Numbered from the stretch's first letter, positions 6,415 through 14,145 are shown. The stretch: 15,680 nucleotides of DNA from an uncultured Eubacteriales bacterium (GCA_900553025.1 USBT01000028.1:1-15680); one strand, 5' to 3'. Made by a program: numbers and translations. Notes: generated by a model not told the origin, from the sequence alone.

Positions 6415-7716
6415 CTATAAATCTAAACTATTCATATCAAGTAAAAAATCAAACAAATTAATTGTGAGTATTCCATGTTCATCCAAGGATGGCTTAATTC
6501 GATCTTTTACTACTATTATTTTTTTGAATGAATCGTCAATATTAATCAGTGATGCCTTTTCTTGCTCAAGTTTCTCATTAGATGGAATGCTGTATGCTGA
6601 CTGAACATAATATTTTTTGCTGCCAAGGTTAGCTATAAAATCCACTTCAAGCTGTTTCTTCAAATCCTTATCGTTAGGCCCATACTCTCTTTTTATAACT
6701 GTCCCTACATCCACCATATATCCTCGAAATCTCAATTCATTATATATAATATTTTCCATAAGGTGAGTTGGCTCTATCTGCCTAAAATTCAATCTAGCAT
6801 TTCTAAGTCCTACATCTTCAAAGTATATTTTGTATGGTGTGCCAATATATTTTCGTCCCTTTACATCATACCTACGAACCCTCTTTATGAGAAAAGAATC
6901 CTCAAAATAGTCTATATATTTATCAATTGTATTGGCAGAAATTTTAGATTTTTTCACTGACAAAAATGTAGATTCTATCTTAGATGGATTTGTGAGTGTG
7001 GAAATCCCTGACGCCAAAATATTGAGTAGATCCTCAAGTTCACTATTCAGGCGTACATCATACCTGTTTACAATATCTCGTATATATACATTGCTTAATT
7101 GATTTTTTAGGTAGTTCATCTTATCTTCGTCACTTTTCATGAGAGCCTGTGCTGGCAAGCCTCCGAACACCTGGTATTCAGCAAATGCATCTTCCTTATC
7201 GCCATCATAGTTTTGAAAAAATTCAGAAAAAACAAGTGGCATAATATGGATCTCATCACCCCTACCGGCAAATTCAGTAATTACATCTTTGGATAAGAAT
7301 TTCGAATTACTACCAGTTACGTATACATCAAAATTCTTTTCTCGTAAAAATCCATTAAGCACCTGTTCAAATGATGCTAATAACTGTACCTCATCTAAGA
7401 GAATATAGTATTTTTCATCACTATTGGTTCTGGAAAATACATACTCCAAGAACTTCTGAGGGTTGAGCAATCTTTCTCCACTCAAAATATCTAAGTCCAT
7501 GAGATCCTCTCCAATTTTCAGAAGATCTTGCCCTGAATCAAAGGCAAATTTTATTATATGATTTTCATCTACTCCGCTTTCGATTAAGTAGTTATAAAAT
7601 ATATTGTTGAGTAGGTAAGATTTGCCACTCCTTCTAATGCCTGTTATTACCTTGATAAATTCGTTGTCCATCTTACGAATTAGTTTATTTAGGTAATAAT
7701 CACGTTTTATTTCCAT
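6415..7716 (-). CDS. AAA-family ATPase with DUF4143 C-terminal region
   Basis: 433 residues, the usual size for this widespread, poorly characterised family (AAA_14 plus DUF4143). The N-terminal P-loop domain has Walker A GIRRSGKS (26-33), Walker B YILLDEVQ (104-111), a sensor-type strand VYVTGSNS (131-138) and a GRGDE motif (151-155). A central winged-helix-like stretch (about 230-275) precedes a C-terminal region containing LEVDFIAN (356-363) and KYYVQSAY (368-375). That pattern recalls a PD-(D/E)XK nuclease-like fold, with Gln where a catalytic Lys might be. The start at 7716 is preceded by GGGAGA. It has its own strong promoter placed between two inverted repeats. Its function does not relate obviously to the metabolic genes beside it, and the family is often mobile or multi-copy, so it may be a later insertion upstream of the malic enzyme operon. 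Confidence 0.88.
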   Translation of the reverse strand: MEIKRDYYLNKLIRKMDNEFIKVITGIRRSGKSYLLNNIFYNYLIESGVDENHIIKFAFDSGQDLLKIGEDLMDLDILSGERLLNPQKFLEYVFSRTNSDEKYYILLDEVQLLASFEQVLNGFLREKNFDVYVTGSNSKFLSKDVITEFAGRGDEIHIMPLVFSEFFQNYDGDKEDAFAEYQVFGGLPAQALMKSDEDKMNYLKNQLSNVYIRDIVNRYDVRLNSELEDLLNILASGISTLTNPSKIESTFLSVKKSKISANTIDKYIDYFEDSFLIKRVRRYDVKGRKYIGTPYKIYFEDVGLRNARLNFRQIEPTHLMENIIYNELRFRGYMVDVGTVIKREYGPNDKDLKKQLEVDFIANLGSKKYYVQSAYSIPSNEKLEQEKASLINIDDSFKKIIVVKDRIKPSLDEHGILTINLFDFLLDMNSLDL

Positions 7717-7731
7717 AAATAATCTCCCTTT

Positions 7732-7774
7732 TCTATTTAGAAATATTTCCGTTACGGAACTTAATCTAAATAAA
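7732..7774. repeat. Downstream inverted repeat at the ATPase promoter (candidate operator)
   Basis: Imperfect palindrome centred on 7753 with an inner TTCCGT-T-ACGGAA core and outer arms TATTTAG / CTAAATA; about 15 of 19 positions pair. Its left half-site CTATTTAGAAATATTTCC (7733-7750) is identical to 7806-7823 in the upstream repeat. It starts at the last base of the -10 box, covers the predicted transcription start and ends just before the ribosome site. Confidence 0.7.
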
Positions 7775-7802
7775 TTATATATTCTATTTGCATCGGAGGC
7801 AA
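7774..7802 (-). promoter_or_regulatory. Sigma-A promoter of the ATPase gene
   Basis: TTGCCT (7802-7797), 17 bp, TATAAT (7779-7774) on the minus strand: a perfect -10 at optimal spacing. The 29-bp promoter fits exactly between the two inverted repeats, sharing one base with each. Confidence 0.85.
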
Positions 7803-7850
7803 GTCCTATTTAGAAATATTTCCAGAATGGAATTATTTCTAAATAGGACT
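7802..7850. repeat. Upstream inverted repeat at the ATPase promoter (candidate operator)
   Basis: Arms 7802-7823 and 7829-7850 pair at 21 of 22 positions around the 5-nt centre AGAAT. It is AT-rich and lacks a U-tract on the correct side for a terminator in either direction, so a protein-binding site is more likely. The half-site TAGAAATATTTCC is shared with the second repeat at 7732-7774, with the same 5-nt distance between the TTCC and GGAA elements. Confidence 0.75.
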
Positions 7851-7978
7851 AAAAAAATAATAACTTCTCCTATTAGGCTTGCTGTTGAACTGGAACCTCA
7901 CCATAATCGATGACACCAATAAGACGGAGGCGTTTTTATCTCTTGTGCTAGTGCTCGAGATAGAGCATATATCCCCAT
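7851..7978. other. Unassigned intergenic block between surface-protein terminator and ATPase promoter
   Basis: About 130 nt with no supportable gene. From about 7868 it is visibly less AT-rich than its surroundings. A 26-codon minus-strand frame starting at the ATGGGG near 7977 has no ribosome site and resembles nothing I recognise. It contains a small stem (TATCTC / GAGATA, 7939-7964) but no terminator. It could be a degenerate mobile-element fragment or an unrecognised RNA; the sequence does not decide. Confidence 0.35.
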
Positions 7979-8018
7979 AAAAAACACCGTATCGACTAAT
8001 TTTTCAATCGACACAGTG
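7979..8018 (-). terminator. Rho-independent terminator of the surface-protein gene
   Basis: On the minus strand, CACTGTGTCGA (8018-8008) pairs with TCGATACGGTG (7995-7985) across a 12-nt loop, with two G-U pairs, followed directly by six T residues. It lies 30 nt past the stop codon. Confidence 0.88.
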
Positions 8019-8047
8019 CTTATTATCAGTATATACTATTTTGTAAG

Positions 8048-11000
8048 TTACTTAATTGCTTTTTTTCTATCACTCACGTATATAACCATTATAGTCGCAA
8101 TTACTAACATAAGAACAAAAGAAATATAATTGATAGTATCTCCAGTCTTTACATTTCTAAGACCTTTTTCAAGTTTTTCCTTAATTACTGTATTATTTCT
8201 CATTTTTTCAGAATTGTTAACACTGGAATTGTTATCGCTAATTTTCTCATTTGAATTTGCACCATATACATGTATTTTGTATTCAGCATATCCTTCATTT
8301 GACTGAATTTTACCCGTATAATCTCCAGCTTTCAGTGAATTTAGCCAATTCTTGGAGAACTTAATTACTATGCTTCCATTATTAGATTCATAATCCTTGC
8401 CATACTCTAATATCTTTTCTGCCCCATCTATAACCAATGAAACTTTTGCATTTTTATTTAACCCTTGTCCGTCATGAAAATATTTGTAATCCGAATCAAC
8501 TTTTAGCGACAATCCATTTGCTTTTCCCTCTTCAAAGCTTACTTCACCATAACCATTGATAAATTTAATTTTGTTATCTTTGTTTAGTACTTTAGAATCA
8601 AGAAAGCTGAGAGTAGGATTATTTTTGATGTTTCTAAAAGTTTTTTCAGCATTTTCCAATTCTTTGATTTTATCATTTAATAGTTTCTTTTGTTTTTCAC
8701 TTAGTTTATCTACAATTTTCCTTGAGGATTTTAATATATCCTCACTATCCAAAAGGATAGGTGATGGTATCACAATTTGTTCCTTAAGTGCTTCAAATCT
8801 CTCATTCTCTAATTTTTCTTTTGTTTTTGTAGAATCTATTTTAGCATCAAATCTTTCATTTGCAAGTTTTTCAGCAGTTTCCTTGTCTACCTGCATTTTT
8901 TTCACTACATCTACTAGTGACGTATCTTCAGGATTTGGTAAGTAATTTCCGTATCCTTTTAGTGTTTGATCGTTGAAATCATTGCAGTTACCATAAACTT
9001 CTTTAACGGTAGCATTAGGACCAACAAGTGTGGCATCTATCTTGCCAGCAAACCCTCCATTCCATGAATAGCCTGGCGTTACTGTACCTGTGCTAACGCA
9101 ATTTTCTACTTTCCCTGATATAGTTCCAGCAAATCCGCCCAGATATTCAGCATTTTCTCCCTTGACAGGCTTTACATTTCCTGTAGAGTAAGAATCCTTA
9201 GTTTCGCTGTATAATCCTGAAGCACCACAGAAACCACCAACATTATAAACTCCTGTAACATTTCCTCTAGCACTTGAGCCTCTAACTGAACCATCATTAT
9301 ATCCGACTAATCCACCAGTTGTATTTCCACCTAGCACATCGCCCCTTGCAATTGAATCAATGATTTTACCTTTATTATGGCCAACAAGTCCTCCTACATG
9401 TCCTGATGTTGATTTGTCTTTGGCGCCTGTATCAGCTACTACATTCACATCTGCAACGACATCGTAAATAGTTGTAGAGGCAAATGCAAAAGTATTATTA
9501 TCATATTCTTCCTGAGACACACCTACAAGCCCGCCTACATCTGCAATCTTAATAAATCTTTCTCCATTTGATTCAACTGTACCTGACACCTTGCAATGTG
9601 CAATCAAATTGTTTTTCTTTGCGTTAGCATCAACCTGAGCCTCACCAACCAAAACACCAATTACTGAACCGCCCTTTATTTTTGCATTTTCAATATTTAA
9701 ATCCTTTATCTCTGAACCTTTTATAGCTCCAAATAAACCAACCCCACTTGATTCCTTATTCTTCTGAATGCTTAGATTCTTGATATAATGCTTTTGTCCA
9801 AAAAACTTTCCTGTAAAAGGATGTTCAAGGTTTCCTATTGGTTCAAATTTTATTCCTGAAAGGTCAATGTCCTTATTTAATATGTAATTCTTGCTTAAAA
9901 CCTCATCATCCGTCGATCCCGACAATTTCAAAAGTTCTTCTTTTGAATTTATTTCAACAAACTTCTCTTTTGGATTTTCAATTTCATCTAAGGTTGGTGC
10001 AGTATAATGGTTTTGGTCACACCCATAAAACCACAAAACTTTCTCGCCACCGTTAAATTTAGCTGTAGATACGCCCACAGGCGATGGCACATCATTGACA
10101 TTAAACATCCAGCCGTCTGGCTTTGAAGCTGTAATATCATCAATAGTATTAACAAATTCTCCCCACTCAGATGCTTCAGTTTTAAATATAAATTTCTTCT
10201 CCTCCCTTGCTCTATTCATTAAGTCTATGATTGTTGAATCATTTTTTTCAGGCTTAACAATAAATTCATTGATTTTTTTAAAAACATTGTCTTCCTTATC
10301 ATAATTGCAAATTACAAAAGTTACAGGAGCTTTAGGTGGCACAATTGGCTCCGTTTTAGGTGGAATTACAGCTGAAATATATGGAAATCCATTGTTATGA
10401 TCTGCATCTTGTGTCCAAACACCTTGAGTATTTCCAGAAATTTCATTCAGATATTTTGCCGAAGCCATTTCTGCTGTTGTCTTAGCAATAACACCACTAA
10501 AGCTTGCCATCTCCTTAGCAGGCTTCATTCTTTCACTATTATAATACCCATTGATTACAGTACCTGTTGATGCATAACTGGCACCTTTCCAACCTACAAC
10601 AGCACCACCTTGATCGGCCTTAACATCGTTATTTGCATAAATATTCTCAAGCTTACCTGGACTGGTATGTCCTCCAACAAAACCACCAACTTTTTCATTC
10701 TTAGTTGCAGTAACAGTTCCTAAAGCATATGCATTAGATATAGTTCCCTTTTCACATTTACCTGCAAATCCTCCAACATTCGCTAGTCCAACAACATTTG
10801 CATCGGCAAAGCACTGATCAATATTTCCTGTGCCCGAGGAATACCCGTTAAATCCAACAAAGCCACCTACCTGCATTGCATTTTCCGCACTAACGGTGAC
10901 ATTTATTACTGCACTCTTAGATATTTTCCCATTGTTTATTCCAGCCAAGCCTCCAGTGCCACCTTGAGCGGATGTTATACTAGAATTTATCACGCGGCAA

Positions 11001-11488
11001 TTCTCTATTGTTCCCTCATTCTTGCTTAATAGTATTCCAGGAAAATAGAGCCTTTTGATGCTTATTATTGCATTATCTATCGTAAGGTTTTTAACACTAG
11101 CAGCTTTGTCGATATTCGCAAATAATCCACCCTCATTTATTTTTAAATTCTTGATAGTATGTCCATTACCATCGAAATTGCCTTTAAATAGTGGCTTATT
11201 ATCATATGGTCCTGTTTTTCCTATACTCTGGAGGGCAGAATATTTATCCAAGTCTAAATCTCTTGTTAATCTGAAATTCTTAGATAATTCCTCCTTGTAA
11301 ATGGCTTTTGCACTCATTAAATGCTCAACGAACTCATCCTCATTTGTGATTAACAAATAGCCGTCACTATCTGCATTAAGAGTTGTACCTGCAAATACAT
11401 TCTGTGCAGTCACTGGAATCGTTGAAATAACCAAAAGTACTGCTAGAAGTACAGCATAAAAATTCGATTTTCTTAATGTTCCTTTCAT
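8048..11488 (-). CDS. B12-riboswitch-controlled wall-anchored GLUG/DUF4430 surface protein
   Basis: 1146 residues. A signal peptide (1-34, cleavage likely after VFA) leads into a first beta-helix-like module with GLUG-type repeats such as VGGFVGFN and VGGFAGKC (about 100-320). A DUF4430 domain follows (about 388-492) with the diagnostic DGWMFNVNDVPSPVG and GGEKVLWFYG. A second GLUG module (about 511-815) repeats the layout of the first. Then come a charged, coiled-coil-like stretch (about 860-955) with KLANERF/KLENERF twice, a beta-rich domain (about 970-1076), a spacer, and a C-terminal sorting signal: NVKTGD (1112-1117), membrane segment (1120-1138) and RKK tail. DUF4430 resembles the C-terminal domain of transcobalamin and intrinsic factor. 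With the B12 riboswitch upstream, the inferred role is corrinoid binding at the surface. AGGAGGTAAT sets the start. Ligand binding is unproven; adhesion is the alternative. Confidence 0.85.
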   Translation of the reverse strand: MKGTLRKSNFYAVLLAVLLVISTIPVTAQNVFAGTTLNADSDGYLLITNEDEFVEHLMSAKAIYKEELSKNFRLTRDLDLDKYSALQSIGKTGPYDNKPLFKGNFDGNGHTIKNLKINEGGLFANIDKAASVKNLTIDNAIISIKRLYFPGILLSKNEGTIENCRVINSSITSAQGGTGGLAGINNGKISKSAVINVTVSAENAMQVGGFVGFNGYSSGTGNIDQCFADANVVGLANVGGFAGKCEKGTISNAYALGTVTATKNEKVGGFVGGHTSPGKLENIYANNDVKADQGGAVVGWKGASYASTGTVINGYYNSERMKPAKEMASFSGVIAKTTAEMASAKYLNEISGNTQGVWTQDADHNNGFPYISAVIPPKTEPIVPPKAPVTFVICNYDKEDNVFKKINEFIVKPEKNDSTIIDLMNRAREEKKFIFKTEASEWGEFVNTIDDITASKPDGWMFNVNDVPSPVGVSTAKFNGGEKVLWFYGCDQNHYTAPTLDEIENPKEKFVEINSKEELLKLSGSTDDEVLSKNYILNKDIDLSGIKFEPIGNLEHPFTGKFFGQKHYIKNLSIQKNKESSGVGLFGAIKGSEIKDLNIENAKIKGGSVIGVLVGEAQVDANAKKNNLIAHCKVSGTVESNGERFIKIADVGGLVGVSQEEYDNNTFAFASTTIYDVVADVNVVADTGAKDKSTSGHVGGLVGHNKGKIIDSIARGDVLGGNTTGGLVGYNDGSVRGSSARGNVTGVYNVGGFCGASGLYSETKDSYSTGNVKPVKGENAEYLGGFAGTISGKVENCVSTGTVTPGYSWNGGFAGKIDATLVGPNATVKEVYGNCNDFNDQTLKGYGNYLPNPEDTSLVDVVKKMQVDKETAEKLANERFDAKIDSTKTKEKLENERFEALKEQIVIPSPILLDSEDILKSSRKIVDKLSEKQKKLLNDKIKELENAEKTFRNIKNNPTLSFLDSKVLNKDNKIKFINGYGEVSFEEGKANGLSLKVDSDYKYFHDGQGLNKNAKVSLVIDGAEKILEYGKDYESNNGSIVIKFSKNWLNSLKAGDYTGKIQSNEGYAEYKIHVYGANSNEKISDNNSSVNNSEKMRNNTVIKEKLEKGLRNVKTGDTINYISFVLMLVIATIMVIYVSDRKKAIK

Positions 11489-11515
11489 ATTACCTCCTAC
11501 ATTTTTGAGACAAAT

Positions 11516-11548
11516 AAAAAAATCTGTACGACCGAAAACCGCACAGAT
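11516..11548 (-). terminator. Intrinsic terminator of the cobalamin riboswitch
   Basis: ATCTGTGCG (11548-11540) pairs with CGTACAGAT (11530-11522) around a 9-nt loop, followed by a run of T residues on the minus strand. It lies between the B12 aptamer and the gene start, the usual place for a transcription-attenuating expression platform. Confidence 0.9.
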
Positions 11549-11554
11549 ATTAAA

Positions 11555-11715
11555 AGCTAAATTTAGTATCCTAAGGCGATCTCGGTATTGGCAAGTGCCT
11601 CACAAAACAGCCTGCGTATCTGACTTATCCCTAATATATTAAGGGCTTCACAGTGACCTACTCGCGAGGATTTCCACCTCATTCCACATTTAGTTTCACC
11701 TTTAAGCAAATTATA
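11555..11715 (-). promoter_or_regulatory. Cobalamin (B12) riboswitch aptamer
   Basis: The minus strand shows the conserved elements in order: AAAGGTGAA, GGTGGAAATCC (11678-11668), CACTGTGA (11655-11648), a hairpin of AGCCC/GGG type, and a B12 box AAGTCAGATACGCAGGC (about 11626-11610). The B12 box is followed by TGTTTTGTG. GGTG near the 5' side can pair with CGCC near the 3' side to close the junction. A terminator follows, so adenosyl- or another cobalamin should switch the downstream gene off. The peripheral part looks short, and I cannot assign the subclass. Edges are approximate. Confidence 0.92.
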
Positions 11716-11796
11716 ATTTAAGCTACGATTGGATATTAAATTTAAATGGTAAAACTCGACTGATTGTAATATATTTTTTATTCATTTGTTGCAATA

Positions 11797-11825
11797 ATTC
11801 TATCACTTTTATTTAAGCTTTTCAA
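11797..11825 (-). promoter_or_regulatory. Sigma-A promoter for riboswitch and surface protein
   Basis: TTGAAA (11825-11820), 17 bp, TAGAAT (11802-11797) on the minus strand. A start near 11790 leaves about 75 nt before the aptamer and a leader of about 300 nt in all. Confidence 0.75.
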
Positions 11826-12009
11826 TATTTTTAAACTCCACAATTATTTTACACTAAAAAAATCCCACTGTGATATCAAGATGAAAATACAGATTAAAAT
11901 GAATCACAACTCAAATCAAAGCACCACAAAAAGCGGGTTCTTTTTTTATTAAAAAATTCGCTGGAGCAAACTTTTTTCAGATTTACCCCAACGAATATTA
12001 TACAACCAA
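11826..12009. other. AT-rich intergenic spacer without a gene
   Basis: No coding frame with a ribosome site is visible on either strand. It includes a small stem TTCGC-TGGA-GCAAA (11957-11970) with A and T runs on both sides, which could act as a weak bidirectional terminator. An isolated AAAAAGCGGGTTCTTTTTTT (about 11929-11947) looks like the right half of a terminator without a left partner. Confidence 0.5.
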
Positions 12010-12040
12010 CAAAACAACAACCCTCAAGGTTGCTGTTTTG
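12010..12040 (-). terminator. Hairpin terminator downstream of the NlpC/P60 gene
   Basis: Arms 12028-12040 and 12010-12022 (CAAAACAGCAACC and GGTTGTTGTTTTG on the minus strand) form a 13-bp stem with one G-U pair and a 5-nt loop. The U-rich part lies inside the 3' arm and just after it rather than as a clean tail. It sits 66 nt past the stop codon. Confidence 0.7.
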
Positions 12041-12106
12041 TGATAATAGTATTGATTTGTATATGTTAATTTCTTACCAAATGAATTTTAACTTTGATTA
12101 AGTGAA

Positions 12107-13294
12107 TTACTCAACTATCCTGATTGCACTTACTATAGGTCCTGCTCCACCACCGCCTAGTCTTGTAATCATTACACCCTGTCTAGGATTCAACGCATGT
12201 ACTTCTCTACCTCCACCAAGGTAAATTGAATAGTGATTTGCATATGCAACAACATCTCCTGGCTGCAAGCTTGATGGGGATACATATCTGCCGTATGATC
12301 CAAATGATCTTGTGATATTATAGCCTAGAGCTCTGTACACAGCGACTACAAATCCGCTACAGTCAACGCCAGTGCTTAAATTAGTTCCTCCCCAAACATA
12401 AGGAGCTCCCACGAATTGGCTAGCATAAGCCGCTACAGACGCTCCTGAGCCTGAATATCCAGCTGCACTTGGAACATCATAAGTAGTGTTTCCATTGCTA
12501 GAGTAAGAGCCTGTCGCTGTATACGAATTAGTAGCCTGTCTTATCTTCGTTCCTCTAAGTACTATCTGAGGCTTTGCTTCCTTTGTAACACTCTCTTTGA
12601 TTGTTTTGCTATCGGAAACGACGCCATTAATATTCTTTTGTTTGAGAGTTACCTTCTTAGTTCCTGCCTCGCCTACTTCCTTAACCTCAGTCTGACCTTC
12701 GTAAAGAGAATCTGTGTCTTCGTATTGCACCTCTGCTTCAACAGCTTCTTCCTTATCGAATGTCTGCACAGTCGTGATATTAACGTATGGTACCATCTTT
12801 TCAATCACGACCTCATCGCCAGGCATAATTTTCTCTGGGTCATACCCCTTGTTGATATCAAGAAACTCTTCATATCCAAGTCCGTTATCCTCAGCTATAC
12901 CCCACGCTGTATCTCCAGTTTTTACAGTATATGTCTTAGGTGATTTAACACCCTTTATAATCTTACTAATAGCCTTGTCAGGTGATATTATTTTGGGCGT
13001 TTCGCCATTATTGAAGTTCTTATTAACAACCTTAAGCTCCTTATCAGTCGTAATAGACTCCACTTTTGCGCCCTTAACTACATATGCGTTTTTAACGCCG
13101 TCTACAACCTGCTTCGCTTCTGTTTCTGAGCTCAGTACCGCAAGCTCCTTGTCATCAGCTTGAACCAGCCAATACTCTTCACTAGCATAGCTCTTTGAGG
13201 CATACATCATGCCTGACATAAATAAAAAAAGCGCCACAGGTATTCCTACCAAAACAGAAAGCTTAATTTTTCCTCTGCCAAATGCTCCGCTCAT
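12107..13294 (-). CDS. LysM-G5-NlpC/P60 peptidoglycan hydrolase
   Basis: 395-residue secreted or membrane-tethered cell-wall endopeptidase. The N-terminal hydrophobic segment (about 11-31) is a signal or anchor. A linker region (about 40-118) follows, then a LysM domain beginning TYTVKTGDTAWGIAEDNGL (about 121-166) that binds peptidoglycan glycans, and a G5 domain (about 168-250) ending in VLRGTK. A Ser/Gly/Tyr-rich linker leads to the NlpC/P60 domain (about 284-395), with catalytic Cys312 in VDCSGF, His354 in NHYSIYLGG and His366 as the likely third residue. Such enzymes cut the stem peptide and act in wall turnover or daughter-cell separation. The start is supported by GGAGAAGG. The gene has its own strong promoter 67 nt upstream and a downstream hairpin, so it is probably monocistronic. 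Confidence 0.94.
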   Translation of the reverse strand: MSGAFGRGKIKLSVLVGIPVALFLFMSGMMYASKSYASEEYWLVQADDKELAVLSSETEAKQVVDGVKNAYVVKGAKVESITTDKELKVVNKNFNNGETPKIISPDKAISKIIKGVKSPKTYTVKTGDTAWGIAEDNGLGYEEFLDINKGYDPEKIMPGDEVVIEKMVPYVNITTVQTFDKEEAVEAEVQYEDTDSLYEGQTEVKEVGEAGTKKVTLKQKNINGVVSDSKTIKESVTKEAKPQIVLRGTKIRQATNSYTATGSYSSNGNTTYDVPSAAGYSGSGASVAAYASQFVGAPYVWGGTNLSTGVDCSGFVVAVYRALGYNITRSFGSYGRYVSPSSLQPGDVVAYANHYSIYLGGGREVHALNPRQGVMITRLGGGGAGPIVSAIRIVE

Positions 13295-13360
13295 CTGTAA
13301 CCTTCTCCTCTTATCGTATTCTCTTCTTTTATAATGAAGAAATAATAATTTAACACATTC

Positions 13361-13389
13361 ATTGTATACCGTGTCCTCCCCGATGTCAA
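13361..13389 (-). promoter_or_regulatory. Sigma-A promoter of the NlpC/P60 gene
   Basis: TTGACA (13389-13384), 17 bp, TACAAT (13366-13361) on the minus strand: consensus -35 and near-consensus -10 at ideal spacing. The predicted start near 13354 gives a leader of about 60 nt with no riboswitch-like structure. The remaining 13390-13482 is AT-rich with several TATTTCTTAA motifs and no convincing terminator for the upstream operon. Confidence 0.88.
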
Positions 13390-13482
13390 TAAAAAAATTA
13401 ATATTTCTTAAGAATTTTTCAAATGAGCATATTGAGAATGCAGCAATTGCAACCTTTATGACAAGTATATTTTTTATATTTC

Positions 13483-14145
13483 TTAAAAAGAATTAAATTT
13501 CTTAGTATTTCTTAAGTGAAAATCATCTTCAATATATAGCCTTACAATATAAACAATTAAGCATAAAGCCATAGAGCCAAATATATCGAGTATTGAATGT
13601 TGCTTTACAAAACATGTTGATATCGCAATTAATATCCATAGTAAATCTAAAACAAAAATAGATAATTTATTTTTAATCTCCTTCGTTCTATGTGTTGAAA
13701 TGAGTCCAAGAAATGCTCCTATTGCATGTACGCTTGGCATAACGTTCGTATTTGTGTCAGCTTTATAAATAGCAGCTATCATATGAGTGAAAATATTGTC
13801 TCTGGGGAGCACTTCAGGTCTTAAGTCTTGACCGTTAGGAACTAGCAAACAAAATATTAGCGTAAAAGTAAATGTAATGATGATGCTGAGCATATAACGC
13901 TTGTATTCGGCTTCGTCGTTAATAAGTAGAAATATGCCCATCCCAACTAAAGCAGGGTACCACATATAATAGAAAATAATAAACTCTTCCCTAAATGGGA
14001 TATAGTCATCCAAAAACATATATGATACCCAATAGTCAGTACTCTCCGGGACTAATTTTTCAACAACAAAAAAGAGCCCTATGTATATAGGTACATAAAT
14101 CGCATATGTTAATAGAACAAGCTTGTGTTTTGTTTTGCTATTCAC
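13483..14145 (-). CDS. PAP2-superfamily membrane phosphatase (AUR1/PAP2_3-like)
   Basis: 220-residue integral membrane protein with about six hydrophobic segments (near 8-30, 56-75, 84-103, 139-150, 162-180 and 188-203). PAP2 motifs are present in variant form: PSVH (137-140) with an active-site His, and STCFVKQHSILD (176-187), where the usual SR pair is ST and Lys181, His183 and Asp187 keep the spacing. QDLRP (106-110) may stand in for the first motif. This pattern matches the AUR1-like branch, which acts on lipid phosphates or transfers lipid head groups. It starts with GTG, overlapping the lipid kinase stop by one base (TAGTG), with GGGAG upstream. The pairing with a lipid kinase suggests opposing or sequential steps on diacylglycerol/phosphatidate or undecaprenyl phosphate. 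The substrate is not determinable from sequence. Confidence 0.85.
   Translation of the reverse strand: MNSKTKHKLVLLTYAIYVPIYIGLFFVVEKLVPESTDYWVSYMFLDDYIPFREEFIIFYYMWYPALVGMGIFLLINDEAEYKRYMLSIIITFTFTLIFCLLVPNGQDLRPEVLPRDNIFTHMIAAIYKADTNTNVMPSVHAIGAFLGLISTHRTKEIKNKLSIFVLDLLWILIAISTCFVKQHSILDIFGSMALCLIVYIVRLYIEDDFHLRNTKKFNSF

Noticed and set aside
5849..6604. Plus-strand open frame of 251 codons
   Set aside because: It lies antisense to the malic enzyme and ATPase ends, its translation resembles no family, it has an implausible composition, and both minus-strand genes are certain.
7802..7850. Inverted repeat as a terminator for the surface-protein gene
   Set aside because: A proper terminator is already present at 7979-8018, the stem is AT-rich, and the T-run on the minus strand precedes rather than follows it.
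8048..11488. GLUG repeats as a CRISPR-like or DNA-level repeat array
   Set aside because: The repetition is at protein level with divergent codons and fits one continuous reading frame.
13390..13500. TATTTCTTAA motifs as a terminator or operator array
   Set aside because: They are short and AT-only, irregularly spaced, and self-complementary without a loop, so they are indistinguishable from low-complexity sequence.
13483..14145. PAP2 motif change SR to ST as a sign of inactivation
   Set aside because: The ST...KQH...D arrangement is a normal pattern in the AUR1/PAP2_3 branch as I know it, and the catalytic His and Asp are kept.
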